Positions 8,208-18,418 are shown, counted from the first letter of the stretch. The stretch is DNA of 38,124 nt from Geobacter sp. (GCA_025360785.1 JANYBN010000097.1:1-38124), one strand, 5' to 3'. Notes: generated from the letters alone by a model not told the origin. Program-made: numbers and translations.

Positions 8208-8306
8208 CCGGCTTGGCCGGCAGACTGGGTAACGTTACAGGTTGCTATGAACGCACAGCAACTTCATTCTGACAGACATAGTGTATTGATTAGCGAGAAC
8301 ATTGAC

Positions 8307-8939
8307 ATGACCAGAGGACTTATTATCTTCGCCCGTGAACCGCTTCCTGGAATGGTAAAAACGAGGCTCGCAGCAGCGCTAGGAGATCTGGCCGCCGCTG
8401 AGCTGTATGAGACAATGCTGCAGGATGTGCTGAAAACCGCCCGGCAGTTGAGCGACATCGAGACCGTTGTCTTCTGGGACTGTGAGGAAGAATCATTGCT
8501 GCGTCTGGCCGATCGTTACCGGTGTTGCTCCCGTCACCAGAGATCCGGAGATCTTGGGGCGCGCATGCAGGCCGCATTTGAAGTGATGTTTGCGAACGGC
8601 TGTGAACATTGCTGCATTATCGGCAGCGATGCCCCCGACCTGCCGCTTTCATATATTCAAGAAGCCTATCGAATGTTGGAAGTTCGGCAGACGGATGTCG
8701 TCTTTGGACCGTGTATTGATGGCGGTTATTACCTGCTCGGGATGCGGCAGGTCTGGCCCCAGCTTTTTACTGGCATGACATGGAGCTGTGCCGATGTGCT
8801 TGAACAGAGTCTGGCAGCGGCGCGGGATTCTGCCCTCACTGCCGCCCTGCTCCCCGAATGGCAGGACATCGACACACTCAATGACCTGAGCGCCTTTCAG
8901 GAACGAAACCGCTTGAACCAGGCAAAGGGGACGATATGA
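8307..8939 (+). CDS. TIGR04282-type (DUF2064) GT-A glycosyl/nucleotidyltransferase-like protein
   Basis: 210 aa from the ATG at 8307; an upstream extension to 8136 is possible but lacks family similarity. MTRGLIIFAREPLPGMVKTR is the typical N terminus, with the KTRL motif seen in nucleotide-sugar and CofC-like folds. It is followed by GDLGARMQAAF, IIGSDAPDLP (a DxD-like acidic site) and FGPCIDGGYYLLG. The family is annotated as glycosyltransferases, sometimes linked to arsenosugar synthesis, but the substrate here is unknown. The stop overlaps the mqnB start (ATGA, 8936-8939), so the two are translationally coupled. Confidence 0.82.
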   Translation: MTRGLIIFAREPLPGMVKTRLAAALGDLAAAELYETMLQDVLKTARQLSDIETVVFWDCEEESLLRLADRYRCCSRHQRSGDLGARMQAAFEVMFANGCEHCCIIGSDAPDLPLSYIQEAYRMLEVRQTDVVFGPCIDGGYYLLGMRQVWPQLFTGMTWSCADVLEQSLAAARDSALTAALLPEWQDIDTLNDLSAFQERNRLNQAKGTI

Positions 8940-9700
8940 AACCGATTATTATCATTGCAGCTGTGCCGCAGGAAATCGAGATGCTGGCAAAGGCGCTGGA
9001 ACATTCGGGCAGGGTAAGGGTCGGCGGTTATGAGTATGTAGAAGGCACTATTGGCAGCCTTCGTGTTGTCGTCTGCGCCGGTGGCGTCGGAAAGGTCAAT
9101 GCGGCCGCAGCTACCGCTGTCATGATAGATCGCTATCAGCCGCAGCTGGTGATCAATACCGGTTGCGCCGGAGCATACATCGGCAGCGGTCTTTCAATCG
9201 GCAATCTGGTCGTTGCCAGCGAAGAGGTCCTGGCTGATGATGGCGTAGTCGTAGAGGAGGGGTGGAAAGATCTTCGTTATATGAATATTCCCTCGGTAGA
9301 TCAGGGGGGGATGAGCTGCTATAATTTGCTGCCCCTTTCCCGGCACGCCTCTGAAAAGGCAATGCAGCTGGCGGATTATTATGGTGTTTTCCTTATGCGC
9401 GGTCGCTCTGCAACTGTTTCAACCTGCAGCGGCACCCGCCAATACGGTGCTGAATTGTCGCAGCGCTGGAACTCCCTGATCGAAAACATGGAGGGTGCGG
9501 CAGTGGCACAGGTATGTCTGCGCTGTGGAATAGACTGCCTTGAAATTCGCGGGATCAGTAACATGGTAGAAGAGCGTGATCTGAAAAAGTGGGATATGCC
9601 GCGAGCTGTTGAAGCTGCCCAGCGGTTTGTGTTGAAATATCTTGAGGAAATGGACCGACCGGATGCTGCGCCGATCATGAAAGTGACTCCTGAAATCTGA
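8936..9700 (+). CDS. mqnB: Futalosine hydrolase (nucleoside phosphorylase family)
   Basis: 254 aa. MqnB removes hypoxanthine from futalosine to give dehypoxanthinyl futalosine in the chorismate-futalosine route to menaquinone, the respiratory quinone of Geobacter-type bacteria. Seen here: the phosphorylase core with NTGCAGAYIGSGLSIGNLVV, the purine/ribose site ENMEGAAVAQVC (residues about 184-195), and LEIRGISNMVEERDLKKWD, which is typical of MqnB rather than MTA/SAH nucleosidase. It overlaps the upstream gene by 4 bp. A general MTAN-like nucleosidase is the alternative, but the C-terminal signature argues against it. Confidence 0.88.
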   Translation: MKPIIIIAAVPQEIEMLAKALEHSGRVRVGGYEYVEGTIGSLRVVVCAGGVGKVNAAAATAVMIDRYQPQLVINTGCAGAYIGSGLSIGNLVVASEEVLADDGVVVEEGWKDLRYMNIPSVDQGGMSCYNLLPLSRHASEKAMQLADYYGVFLMRGRSATVSTCSGTRQYGAELSQRWNSLIENMEGAAVAQVCLRCGIDCLEIRGISNMVEERDLKKWDMPRAVEAAQRFVLKYLEEMDRPDAAPIMKVTPEI

Positions 9701-9716
9701 TCCGATAAAAAATAAA

Positions 9717-9807
9717 CTTCAAACGGTCAAAATTTGCGTTATATCAATAAGCTGGAATGCGCAAACTGTTGTGCATACCTTGAAACGCACTTCAAGACCG
9801 TCTGAAG
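9717..9807. repeat. 91-bp element bounded by 12-bp inverted repeats
   Basis: CTTCAAACGGTC (9717-9728) and GACCGTCTGAAG (9796-9807) are inverted copies with one mismatch. A smaller pair, TTTGCG and CGCAAA, lies inside. The element fills most of the 128-bp gap between convergent mqnB and gltD. It has no T-tract, so it is not a plain intrinsic terminator. It could be a small miniature element or a large imperfect hairpin. Confidence 0.4.
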
Positions 9808-9828
9808 AATACCATCCACTCTGTTTTT

Positions 9829-11310
9829 CTACGGCAACTCACTGCTCCCCATCAAATAACGATCGCATTCACGAGCAGCACCGCGACCCTCGTTGAAGGC
9901 CCACACGACAAGGCTCTGACCGCGACGGCAGTCACCGGCGGCGAAGACGCCGGGGATGCTGGTGCTGTACTTCTCGAACTCGGCTTTGATGTTGCTGCGC
10001 GGGTCCCGCTCCAGCCCGAGTGAATCAATCAGGGGTTGCTCCGGTCCGAGAAAACCCATAGCCAGCAATACCAATTGGGCAGGGCGCACCTGCTCCGTAC
10101 CCGGCACCGGTTGCGGAATAAACTGACCTTTTTCATTCTTTTGCCAGGCGACTTCCACTGTGTGGACAGCCTTCACAGCGCCGTCCTGATCACCTTCGAA
10201 ACGGGTGGCGGTTGTCAGGTATACTCGCGGATCAGAACCAAATTTTGCCGCGGCTTCTTCCTGGCCATAATCAATTTTGTGGGTTTTGGGCCACTCCGGC
10301 CAAGGGTTGTCGGCAGCACGCTCATCAGGGGAACGTGGCATGATTTCCAGCTGGGTGACACTTGTGCAGCCATGACGAAGCGACGTACCAACACAGTCTG
10401 TTCCGGTGTCGCCGCCGCCGATGATGACAACGTCCTTACCTTTGGCCGGGATAAAATCATCATTCCCGTTCAGCAGCGCCTTGGTGTTGGCGGTCAGAAA
10501 TTCCATGGCGAAATGAATCCCCTTGAGGGAGCGACCGTCAATCGGAAGATCGCGCGGCAGGGTGGCGCCGGTTGTCACAACCACGGCATCAAAGTCACTG
10601 CGCAGCTTTGCCGTCGGAAACTTACTCCCGCCGATTTCGGTGTTACAGATGAAGGTTATCCCCTCCTCTTCCATCAGTTTGATACGTCGGAGCACAACCT
10701 GGCGCTTGTCGAGTTTCATGTTGGGGATGCCGTACATCAGCAGGCCGCCAGGCAGATCGGCGCGTTCAAAGACGGTAACGGTGTGGCCAGCCTTGTTGAG
10801 CTGAGCGGCGGCAGAGAGTCCCGCTGGTCCGGAGCCGACTACAGCGACTTTTTTGCCGGTGCGTACAGCGGGGAGAGCGGGAACGATCCAACCCTCTTCA
10901 AAGCCGCGTTCAACAATGCTGACCTCGATATTTTTGATCGTAACAGCAGGGTCGATGCTGGCCAGAGTGCAGGAACCTTCGCAGGGGGCCGGGCAGACGC
11001 GTCCGGTGAACTCCGGGAAGTTATTGGTTTTGTGCAGCCGGTCCAGCGCCTGAGGCCAGAGGTTGCGGTAGATCAGGTCATTCCACTCGGGGATGAGGTT
11101 GTTGACCGGACAGCCGCTGGCCATGCCGCTGATCAGCACCCCGCTGTGACAGAACGGCACGCCGCAATCCATGCAGCGGGCACCCTGGGTACGCAGATCC
11201 TCATCCGGCATATGCAGATGAAATTCGTTCCAGTCGTTAATTCGCTCCAAAGGTGCCCGGTCAGCAGGCACTTCGCGCTTATATTCCATGAATCCGGTTG
11301 GTTTTCCCAT
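9829..11310 (-). CDS. gltD: Glutamate synthase (NADPH) small subunit
   Basis: 493 aa. The beta subunit oxidises NAD(P)H and passes electrons through Fe-S clusters to the GltB FMN for glutamate formation. Features: N-terminal Fe-S region with [12 protein letters not shown] and [14 protein letters not shown]-binding [17 protein letters not shown] (near 155), NAD(P)-binding [15 protein letters not shown], and the C-terminal [18 protein letters not shown] motif that contacts FAD. Same strand as gltB and 93 bp downstream of it, with a palindromic repeat in the gap. Order gltB-gltD is as expected, and one transcript from the gltB promoter is likely. Confidence 0.96.
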   Translation of the reverse strand: MGKPTGFMEYKREVPADRAPLERINDWNEFHLHMPDEDLRTQGARCMDCGVPFCHSGVLISGMASGCPVNNLIPEWNDLIYRNLWPQALDRLHKTNNFPEFTGRVCPAPCEGSCTLASIDPAVTIKNIEVSIVERGFEEGWIVPALPAVRTGKKVAVVGSGPAGLSAAAQLNKAGHTVTVFERADLPGGLLMYGIPNMKLDKRQVVLRRIKLMEEEGITFICNTEIGGSKFPTAKLRSDFDAVVVTTGATLPRDLPIDGRSLKGIHFAMEFLTANTKALLNGNDDFIPAKGKDVVIIGGGDTGTDCVGTSLRHGCTSVTQLEIMPRSPDERAADNPWPEWPKTHKIDYGQEEAAAKFGSDPRVYLTTATRFEGDQDGAVKAVHTVEVAWQKNEKGQFIPQPVPGTEQVRPAQLVLLAMGFLGPEQPLIDSLGLERDPRSNIKAEFEKYSTSIPGVFAAGDCRRGQSLVVWAFNEGRGAARECDRYLMGSSELP

Positions 11311-11345
11311 GATTGTTTCCCTGTATTCTGAAAATTAAACTGCTA

Positions 11346-11403
11346 AACCTAGCCACCCCCCAACCCCTTCTTTGTAAGGAGGGGGTTGGGGGGTGGTTAG
11401 GTT
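11346..11403. repeat. 58-bp C/G-rich palindromic repeat between gltB and gltD
   Basis: The left arm (11346-11367, AACCTAGCCACCCCCCAACC...) pairs with the right arm (11382-11403) at all but one position, with a loop of about 14 bp containing CTTCTTTGTAAGGA. It ends directly against the gltB stop codon. Its form is that of a dispersed intergenic palindrome rather than a terminator, because there is no uridine tract. In the gltBD transcript it would form a long stable hairpin that could protect gltB mRNA or lower gltD expression. Confidence 0.7.
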
Positions 11404-14400
11404 TTAATGCCCGCTCTGGGCGTTCTCCTCAAATGCGGCGGAGAGCGCATCGTCACCGCTGAAACCAGCTGCCTTTGCGCGTTCCAGCGCCTGCAGCACC
11501 CGTTTGTAATCGGTAGGCATAACCTTTACAAACCGTGGCAGAACGTTCTGCCAATTAATCAGTGTCATCGTTGCCAGAGAGCTCCCGGTGCATTCGGCAT
11601 GTCTTTCGATCATTCCCTTGAGGGTGGCAGCGTCGGAGTCATCAAGCTGTTCCAGGCCGACCATTTCCGTATTGCAGCGGGAGGCAAAATCGCCCTGTTC
11701 ATCGAGGACATAGGCCACACCGCCACTCATGCCCGCTGCAAAGTTGCGTCCGGTCCGGCCCAGGATCACCACGGTGCCGCCGGTCATGTATTCACAGCCA
11801 TGGTCGCCTACGCCTTCAACAACTGTGTCCACGCCGGAGTTACGAACGCAAAACCGCTCACCTGCCATGCCGCGGATGTATGCTGTGCCGCTGGTGGCCC
11901 CGTAGAACGCCACATTGCCGGCGATAATATTCTCTTCAGCCTTGAACGTTGAACCCGCCGGCGGATAGAGTATGATCGAGCCGCCACTGAGCCCTTTGCC
12001 AAGGTAATCGTTGGCGTCACCGGATAATTTGAGGGTTATGCCCCGCGGTATGAACGCCCCGAAGCTCTGCCCGGCGGAACCGTTGAATGTAAGTCTGACG
12101 GTGTTGTCCGGCAATCCTTCAGCGCCATGATGACGGGTAATTTCATTGCCGAGGATGGTCCCCACCACGCGGTTGACATTGGTTATCGGCAGCTCAGCTG
12201 AGACCTTCTCGCCACGCTCGATAGCGGGCTCACAGATCTCCAGCAGCCTGGTCATGTCGATGGATTTTTCCAGACCGTGATCCTGACTTTCGGTGCAGTA
12301 GTGCCCGACATTAAGCCCGACCTTCGGCTGATGAAGGATCTGGGAGAAGTCAAGCCCCTGGGCCTTCCAGTGGTCAATCGCCTTGTTGGCCTCCAGTACA
12401 TCACAGCGTCCGACCATTTCGTTAAGAGTGCGGAAACCGAGCTGCGCCATGATCTCACGCAGTTCCTCTGCGACAAAGCGCATGAAGTTGACGACATATT
12501 CCGGCTTGCCGGTGAATTTCTTGCGAAGCTCAGGATCCTGCGTTGCAACGCCGGTCGGGCAGGTGTTGCTGTGGCAGACTCTCATCATGACGCACCCCAG
12601 AGTCACCAGCGGAGCGGTGGCAAAGCCGAACTCCTCTGCGCCCAGCAGGGCGGCGATGGCAACATCGCGGCCGGTCTTCAGTTGACCGTCCGCTTCGATG
12701 ATAATCCGGCTGCGCAGGTTGTTCAGCAGCAGGGTCTGGTGGGTTTCAGCCAGGCCGAGCTCCCATGGAAGCCCGGCATGCTTGATGCTGGAGATCGGTG
12801 ATGCTCCTGTGCCGCCATCATAGCCGCTGATCAGCACAACGTCGGCATGCGCCTTGGCGACACCGGCGGCAATTGTGCCGACTCCGACTTCGGACACCAG
12901 CTTGACGCTGACACGGGCACGTCGGTTGGCATTTTTCAGGTCGTGGATCAGTTCTGCCAGATCCTCGATTGAGTAGATATCATGGTGCGGCGGTGGCGAT
13001 ACCAGACCGACACCCGGCGTGGTATGGCGCGTTTTTGCGATCCATGGATAGACCTTGTGCCCAGGCAGTTCGCCCCCTTCGCCCGGCTTGGCGCCCTGAG
13101 CCATCTTGATCTGCAGTTCACCGGCATTGGTCAGGTAATCACTGGTGACACCGAACCGTCCCGAAGCCACCTGCTTGATGACGCTGTTCTTCGAATCCCC
13201 ACGCTCGTTGGTCCAGGTGAAACGCTCGGGATCCTCGCCACCCTCACCGGTGTTGGATCTGCCGCCGATACGGTTCATGGCGATCGCCAGCGTTTCGTGA
13301 GCCTCTTTGCTTATGGAGCCGTAAGACATGGCACCGGTCTTGAAACGTTTCATGATGGCTTCAGCCGGTTCGACTTCATCAAGCGGCACGGAAGGTATAT
13401 TCTCCTTGAAGTCGAGCAGGCCGCGCAAGGTATAGTGACGCGTGTTCTGCTCGTCGATTAGTGAGGAAAATACCTTGAACTCCTTGTAATCGTCGGTGCG
13501 GGTCGCTTTCTGGAGCGAGGTTATCGTCAGCGGATTATACTGATGCTCCTCGCCATCCTTGCGCCACTGATAAACGCCGCCCGTGGGAAGCGTCACTTCA
13601 TGGGCCACACGCTCGGGATAGGCTCTGGCATGGCGTTCCATCAACTCGCGGGCGATACCGTCAATATCGGTGCCTCCGATACGCGACGGCGTCCAGGTGA
13701 AATAACGGTCGATGACGGAGTGGTGCAGGCCGACCGCCTCAAAAATCTGGGCGCCGCGATAACTCTGGACGGTGGAGATCCCCATCTTGGCCATGGTCTT
13801 GACGATACCCTTGATGGAGGCCTTGATGAAGTTTTTGGCCGCTTTTTTGTGGTCGAGACCCGGCAGCATCCCCTGAAGAATCATGTCATCAATAGATTCA
13901 AAGGCCAGATAGGGGTTGATGGCATTGACACCGTAGCCGAGCAGCACGGCAAAATGGTGAACTTCACGCGGCTCGCCAGATTCGAGAATCAGCGAAACCA
14001 AAGTGCGGGTGCCGCTGGTGACCAGATGGTGGTGCAGGCCGGACATCGCCAGCAGTGCCGGAATAGCGGCGTTGTTTTTATCTACTCCGCGATCGGAGAG
14101 GATCAGAATATTGCTGCCGGCCTCAACCGCCACATCGGCCGCCGCAAATAGCGCTTCCAGCCCCTTCTCCATGGCGCTAGCGCCTCGTGTAGCCGGAAAG
14201 AGCAGTGACAGAGTCGCTGATTTGAAACCGGGGCGTTCAACCTGCCGCAGTTTTTCCAGCTCCTGATTGCTGAGCAGTGGAGTCTGAAGTTTGATCCGCC
14301 GGGCGTTTACTGCTGTCGGTTCCAGCAGGTTACCCTCTGAACCGATCAACGTGATGGTGGATGTGACAATTTCTTCACGGATCGGGTCGATAGGCGGATT

Positions 14401-15981
14401 GGTAACCTGGGCGAACAGCTGTTTGAAATAATTGTACAGCAGCTGGTTCTGGCTGGAGAGCACCGCCAGCGGGGTGTCGGTGCCCATGGAACCTAACGGC
14501 TGGATGCCGTCGGTAGCCATCGGCCCAAGGACAACCCGTTGATCTTCGTAAGTGTAGCCGAAGGCCTGCTGGCGCTGGGCCAAAGCGTTGTGGTCGGGGA
14601 GATGCATGTCGGATGCGTATGGCAGATCTTCCAGCTGGATATAGTTCTCTTTCAACCACTGGCTATATGGATTAGCTGCCGCCAGCTCCTGTTTGATCTC
14701 TTCATTGGGAACAATGCGTCCCTGCTCGGTATCCACCAGAAACATCTGTCCCGGCTGGAGCCGTCCCTTGCTCAGGATGCGTTCCGGTTCGATCTGCAGA
14801 ACACCGGCTTCGGAGGCCATGATGACCAGATCATCATTGGTAATGTAGTAACGGGAAGGACGCAGTCCGTTGCGGTCAAGAACCGCCCCGATGCAGCGGC
14901 CATCGGTAAAGGCTATTGCGGCCGGTCCGTCCCACGGCGCGATCAGGCAGGAGTGATATTCATAGAACGCCTTCTTCTCTGCGCTCATCTCCGTGTGGTT
15001 TTCCCATGGCTCAGGCACCATCATCATTATGGCATGCGGCAGGGAACGGCCACTCATGACCAGCAGCTCCAGGCAGTTGTCGAACATGCCCGAATCGGAA
15101 CCGTTGGTATTGATGATCGGTAGCACCTTCTTGATGTCGTCACCGAATAACTCGCTTGTAATATGGTTCTGGCGGGCATTCATCCAGTTGACATTGCCGC
15201 GCAACGTGTTGATCTCGCCGTTATGGGCAAGGTAATGGTAGGGGTGGGCGCGATCCCAGCTGGGAAAGGTATTGGTGGAAAAGCGGGAGTGCACCAGGGC
15301 AATAGCGCTCTCCATAGACGGGTCGCACAGTTCGGGGAAATATTTGTCAACCTGCACCGGCATCAGCATACCCTTGTAGATGATGGTCCGGGTCGAGATA
15401 CTGCAGACATACCAGTGCTCGTCAACCCCGGCACGTCTGATCTCGTTGGTAGCCCGCTGGTTGATGATATAGAGCTTGCGGTCGAAGGTTTGTTCGTCAA
15501 TACAGTCAAGCGGTCGCTTGAGGAACAGCTGCCGCACCATCGGCTCCCCTTCCCAGGCGGTGTTGCCCAGAGATGAGTTGTCAGTCGGAACGTTGCGCCA
15601 GCCGAGGAGCTCCACTCCCTCCTCGACCAGGATTTTTTCCAGAATATGGCGGGCGGCGTTACGCTCGGTCGCTTTCGGCGAGGTGAAGACCATGCCGACA
15701 CCATAGTGGAACGGTTCGGGGAGTTCGATGCCAAGCGGGGCGCAAACCGAGCGGAGGAAGCTGTCCGGCATCTGCATGAGAATGCCGGCGCCGTCTCCGG
15801 TGTTTGGTTCACTGCCGGTGGCGCCGCGGTGGTCAAGATTGACAAGGATTTCGAGCGCCTGGCAGACAATCTCGTGGGACTTCTTCCCCTTGATATTGGC
15901 GACAAAACCGACGCCGCACGCGTCGTGCTCGAATTGTGGATCGTAGAGGCCCTGCTTGGCTGGTGGTCGGTTGTTTTTCAT
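11404..15981 (-). CDS. gltB: Glutamate synthase (NADPH) large subunit
   Basis: 1525 aa from the ATG at 15981, which has AAGGT upstream. A longer frame to 16065 is rejected because it adds a non-conserved leader and reaches the sigma54 promoter. GltB makes two glutamates from glutamine and 2-oxoglutarate. Residues 1-21 form the propeptide; Cys22 in HDACGVGF becomes the N-terminal nucleophile of the glutaminase domain. The central and FMN-binding synthase domains follow. The 3Fe-4S cysteines appear as C-x5-C-x4-C in [16 protein letters not shown], and the C-terminal part is the Gly-rich beta-helix ([19 protein letters not shown]). It is the first gene of a gltBD operon with a good sigma54 promoter, consistent with nitrogen control. 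Confidence 0.96.
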   Translation of the reverse strand: MKNNRPPAKQGLYDPQFEHDACGVGFVANIKGKKSHEIVCQALEILVNLDHRGATGSEPNTGDGAGILMQMPDSFLRSVCAPLGIELPEPFHYGVGMVFTSPKATERNAARHILEKILVEEGVELLGWRNVPTDNSSLGNTAWEGEPMVRQLFLKRPLDCIDEQTFDRKLYIINQRATNEIRRAGVDEHWYVCSISTRTIIYKGMLMPVQVDKYFPELCDPSMESAIALVHSRFSTNTFPSWDRAHPYHYLAHNGEINTLRGNVNWMNARQNHITSELFGDDIKKVLPIINTNGSDSGMFDNCLELLVMSGRSLPHAIMMMVPEPWENHTEMSAEKKAFYEYHSCLIAPWDGPAAIAFTDGRCIGAVLDRNGLRPSRYYITNDDLVIMASEAGVLQIEPERILSKGRLQPGQMFLVDTEQGRIVPNEEIKQELAAANPYSQWLKENYIQLEDLPYASDMHLPDHNALAQRQQAFGYTYEDQRVVLGPMATDGIQPLGSMGTDTPLAVLSSQNQLLYNYFKQLFAQVTNPPIDPIREEIVTSTITLIGSEGNLLEPTAVNARRIKLQTPLLSNQELEKLRQVERPGFKSATLSLLFPATRGASAMEKGLEALFAAADVAVEAGSNILILSDRGVDKNNAAIPALLAMSGLHHHLVTSGTRTLVSLILESGEPREVHHFAVLLGYGVNAINPYLAFESIDDMILQGMLPGLDHKKAAKNFIKASIKGIVKTMAKMGISTVQSYRGAQIFEAVGLHHSVIDRYFTWTPSRIGGTDIDGIARELMERHARAYPERVAHEVTLPTGGVYQWRKDGEEHQYNPLTITSLQKATRTDDYKEFKVFSSLIDEQNTRHYTLRGLLDFKENIPSVPLDEVEPAEAIMKRFKTGAMSYGSISKEAHETLAIAMNRIGGRSNTGEGGEDPERFTWTNERGDSKNSVIKQVASGRFGVTSDYLTNAGELQIKMAQGAKPGEGGELPGHKVYPWIAKTRHTTPGVGLVSPPPHHDIYSIEDLAELIHDLKNANRRARVSVKLVSEVGVGTIAAGVAKAHADVVLISGYDGGTGASPISSIKHAGLPWELGLAETHQTLLLNNLRSRIIIEADGQLKTGRDVAIAALLGAEEFGFATAPLVTLGCVMMRVCHSNTCPTGVATQDPELRKKFTGKPEYVVNFMRFVAEELREIMAQLGFRTLNEMVGRCDVLEANKAIDHWKAQGLDFSQILHQPKVGLNVGHYCTESQDHGLEKSIDMTRLLEICEPAIERGEKVSAELPITNVNRVVGTILGNEITRHHGAEGLPDNTVRLTFNGSAGQSFGAFIPRGITLKLSGDANDYLGKGLSGGSIILYPPAGSTFKAEENIIAGNVAFYGATSGTAYIRGMAGERFCVRNSGVDTVVEGVGDHGCEYMTGGTVVILGRTGRNFAAGMSGGVAYVLDEQGDFASRCNTEMVGLEQLDDSDAATLKGMIERHAECTGSSLATMTLINWQNVLPRFVKVMPTDYKRVLQALERAKAAGFSGDDALSAAFEENAQSGH

Positions 15982-16049
15982 ATGGGTAACCTTTATCAGT
16001 GTTTTCCTGGTTTGATCTGTCCGCAATGGAAGAACGGACAATATTGATA

Positions 16050-16064
16050 GCAGGTACCGTGCCA
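16050..16064 (-). promoter_or_regulatory. Predicted sigma54 promoter of gltBD
   Basis: On the minus strand TGGCACGGTACCTGC matches the TGGCACG-N4-TTGC consensus at all but one base, with the GG and GC dinucleotides correctly spaced. The start would be near 16038, about 57 nt before the gltB ATG. Confidence 0.7.
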
Positions 16065-16065
16065 T

Positions 16066-16663
16066 ACCCGATCTTTATGCTCATGTTGCAATTGCTGAAT
16101 CAGTATTTCAACTAGTTGACCGGATTCAATTACAAATCAATCAGTGTTACCAGGGCATTAAACCCTATGTCAATGTGTATAAATGCAACACTGCTGAGTA
16201 CAAAATGTTATGTCAGTTTCACTGGCAGATCGAATATTATTAATAAATTCAAGGTATTGTGTGCCGTCTGCCGGGCCTGACGGTATGCAGTGTTGCATAA
16301 AATGAGTGCACATAGAGTTGCCGTCTGTGCATAAAATATGCTGAATTGCTATCAGTGACCAATTACTAGGCAATATGTAGTTTAAATCCGGCGACTAAAA
16401 AAATACGCATGTAACCGTTGCGCAATAAATAGGCATGCCGGTGTTTCGCAATGAGTATACCACAACCAAAACAGTCTGCTTGATGGCGACATTTTGTTGG
16501 TTGTTTAAACTTCAATTCACAAATAATATCTAACTGTTTGAATATTTCTCCTTTTTGAGGTAGGTTGAGAAAAACTCCCTGTCCTCCGAATCAGCGCTAC
16601 ATTCCGACGGAAGAAATCCCCTTCTGGTCGGGCGGTAAATAAATCAACACCAGTGAGTCCGGA
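16066..16663. other. 598-bp AT-rich divergent intergenic region with several dyads
   Basis: No convincing gene. The left half, upstream of the gltB sigma54 promoter, holds related dyads: a perfect ATGCA-GTGT-TGCAT (16285-16298), a near copy ATGCA-ACAC-TGCT (16183-16195), and GCATA-AAA-TATGC (16329-16341). The 12-bp sequence ATGCAACACTGC (16183-16194) recurs inverted at 16287-16298. These lie about 145-300 bp upstream of the predicted gltB start and are candidate activator sites. The right half shows a weak stem (CAACCAA 16463-16469 with TTGGTTG 16497-16503), and no clear promoter for the glycosyltransferase was recognised. Confidence 0.5.
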
Positions 16664-17401
16664 ATGTATTTCAATAATGATTGGGCGATTGTTGTGCCCT
16701 TGGCCAATGAAGAAGAGGAGTTTGACTCATTCGTAACCGAAATGACTGCCGTACTGAGTCGTCTGCGGAGCGGCACGGTCTATTTTGTCATCGACACGGT
16801 ATCGCGTGACCGGACTCTTGAATTGTGTCGGGCACTCTCTGCAACGGACCAGCGCTTCGTTACGGTGTGGGCGCCTGAAAACAAAAATGTCGTGGATGCT
16901 TATATTCGCGGTTATCGTGAGGCGTACGAAAATGGTCACACCCTGATCATCGAAATGGATGCCGGTCTTTCTCACGATCCCCGTGCCATTCCGATGTTTC
17001 TGCGGGTGTTGAACGAAGGGAACGAATGTGCTTTCGGCAGCAGATTCATCAACGGAGGCTCAATGACGGATTCTCCCTTGAAACGGCGGCTGCTTTCCAG
17101 AGGGGGGACGCTTCTCACGAACCTCCTTCTCGGCACGACCATGCACGACATGACCTCCGGATATCAGGGCTTTCACCGGCATGTAGTCGGCAGATTGCTT
17201 GAGTACAGGCTGTTATCCACCGCCCATTTCTATCAAACAGAGGTCCGTTACCTGCTGCGCATGTTCCGCTCTGCCGAGATTCCAATCCACTACAAGGCTC
17301 CGTCTCCCCGTGTTTCGCGAAATGCCGTAAGAAATGCGCTGAATGTGCTGGCCTACTATTTTATGAAACGCGTCAGCGGCAAGGCGGTGCAGCTTGGATA
17401 A
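16664..17401 (+). CDS. Family 2 glycosyltransferase (DPM1-like)
   Basis: 245 aa GT-A enzyme. AIVVPLANEEEEFDSFV is the nucleotide-sugar-binding start, VIDTVSRDRTLELC the second strand, and IIEMDAGLSHDP carries the metal-binding DxD-like acidic group (normally DADL/DAGLSH). GSRFINGGSM and MHDMTSGYQGFHR resemble polyprenyl-phosphate mannose or glucose synthases. There is no membrane segment, so it probably acts on the cytoplasmic face. Sugar and acceptor cannot be read from sequence. The stop is 4 bp before the next ATG, suggesting coupling to the STELLO-like gene. Confidence 0.85.
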   Translation: MYFNNDWAIVVPLANEEEEFDSFVTEMTAVLSRLRSGTVYFVIDTVSRDRTLELCRALSATDQRFVTVWAPENKNVVDAYIRGYREAYENGHTLIIEMDAGLSHDPRAIPMFLRVLNEGNECAFGSRFINGGSMTDSPLKRRLLSRGGTLLTNLLLGTTMHDMTSGYQGFHRHVVGRLLEYRLLSTAHFYQTEVRYLLRMFRSAEIPIHYKAPSPRVSRNAVRNALNVLAYYFMKRVSGKAVQLG

Positions 17402-17405
17402 TGCC

Positions 17406-18410
17406 ATGAAATCGACAGCCACACTGGTGATAACCTCCATCTCCGCTCCGAACCAGGTGTTGCAGGCCTGCTCCAAGGGATGCAGCGAGCATGGCATGGA
17501 TTTCATCGTTATCGGAGACGTGATATCTCCCCCGGATTTCCATCTGGCCGGGTGCGACTTCTGGAGTATTGAGCGCCAGCGCAGTCATCATTCTCGCTTG
17601 GCACGCATTCTTCCGGAACGGCACTATGCCCGCAAGAATCTTGGCTATCTCGAAGCGATCTCCCGTGGTTCGGAAATCATCATAGAAACTGATGACGATA
17701 ATATTCCCCTGGATGGTTTCTGGTTAAAAAGGACGCCATCACGGAAGACGGCCAGCATCACCGACAGCGGGTGGGTCAACATATATCGCTACTTTACCGA
17801 TCAACAAATCTGGCCGCGCGGCTTTCCGCTTGAACGGGTACAGTCTCCGGTGGCGCCTCTGAACAACTATCCCCTGGTTGATGTCCGTTGTCCCATTCAG
17901 CAGGGGCTGGCCGACGACAATCCGGATGTCGATGCGATATACCGGTTGCTGCTGCCGTTACCGGTCTTTTTTGATAAAACTATATCCGCAGCCGTGGGGC
18001 AGGGGAGCTGGACGCCGTTCAACAGCCAGAACACCACCTGGTTCAAGGAGGCCTTTCCGTTGCTGTATCTCCCGTCATACTGCAGCTTCCGAATGACTGA
18101 TATCTGGCGCAGCTTTGTCGCCACCAGGATGTGTTGGGCAAACGGATGGGGCGTGCTGTTTCACGGCCCGACTGTCCGGCAGATTCGTAATGAACATGAT
18201 CTTATGAAGGATTTTCGCGATGAAATAGTTGGCTATGTCAACAATGACAAACTGTGCGAGAAACTCGCCGTATTGGATATCCGCCCCGGCACTGAGCATC
18301 TTGCGGATGGCATGTTGAAGTGCTATCAGGTCTTTGTTGATCATGGTGTTGTAGGCCCTGAAGAGCTGCCGCTTCTTTGCGCCTGGCTGGATGACTTGGG
18401 CTCTTTATAA
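17406..18410 (+). CDS. STELLO (DUF288) family glycosyltransferase-like protein
   Basis: 334 aa from the ATG at 17406; an in-frame TTG at 17394 is a weaker start inside the upstream gene. Recognisable STELLO/DUF288 features are ETDDDNIP (acidic DxD-type site, near residue 95), NNYPLVDVRCPIQQGLADD, and FNSQNTTWFKEAFPLLYLP. STELLO proteins are known from plant Golgi, where they associate with cellulose synthase, and from animals. Bacterial members are uncharacterised and often sit with other glycosyltransferases, as here. Predicted role: assembly of a surface glycan with the GT2 encoded just upstream. Assignment is from motif recognition only. Confidence 0.72.
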   Translation: MKSTATLVITSISAPNQVLQACSKGCSEHGMDFIVIGDVISPPDFHLAGCDFWSIERQRSHHSRLARILPERHYARKNLGYLEAISRGSEIIIETDDDNIPLDGFWLKRTPSRKTASITDSGWVNIYRYFTDQQIWPRGFPLERVQSPVAPLNNYPLVDVRCPIQQGLADDNPDVDAIYRLLLPLPVFFDKTISAAVGQGSWTPFNSQNTTWFKEAFPLLYLPSYCSFRMTDIWRSFVATRMCWANGWGVLFHGPTVRQIRNEHDLMKDFRDEIVGYVNNDKLCEKLAVLDIRPGTEHLADGMLKCYQVFVDHGVVGPEELPLLCAWLDDLGSL

Positions 18411-18418
18411 AATATATT

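Noticed and set aside
10036-11331. Long plus-strand open frame of 431 codons
   Set aside because: It is antisense to gltD, whose full-length protein and motifs are unmistakable; the frame shows no family features.
15982-16065. N-terminal extension of gltB to 16065
   Set aside because: It would run through the -12/-24 promoter; the ATG at 15981 has a ribosome site and gives the normal short propeptide before Cys22.
16170-16373. Minus-strand open frame of 67 codons upstream of gltB
   Set aside because: Lies over the dyad cluster, Cys-rich random-looking composition and no ribosome site.
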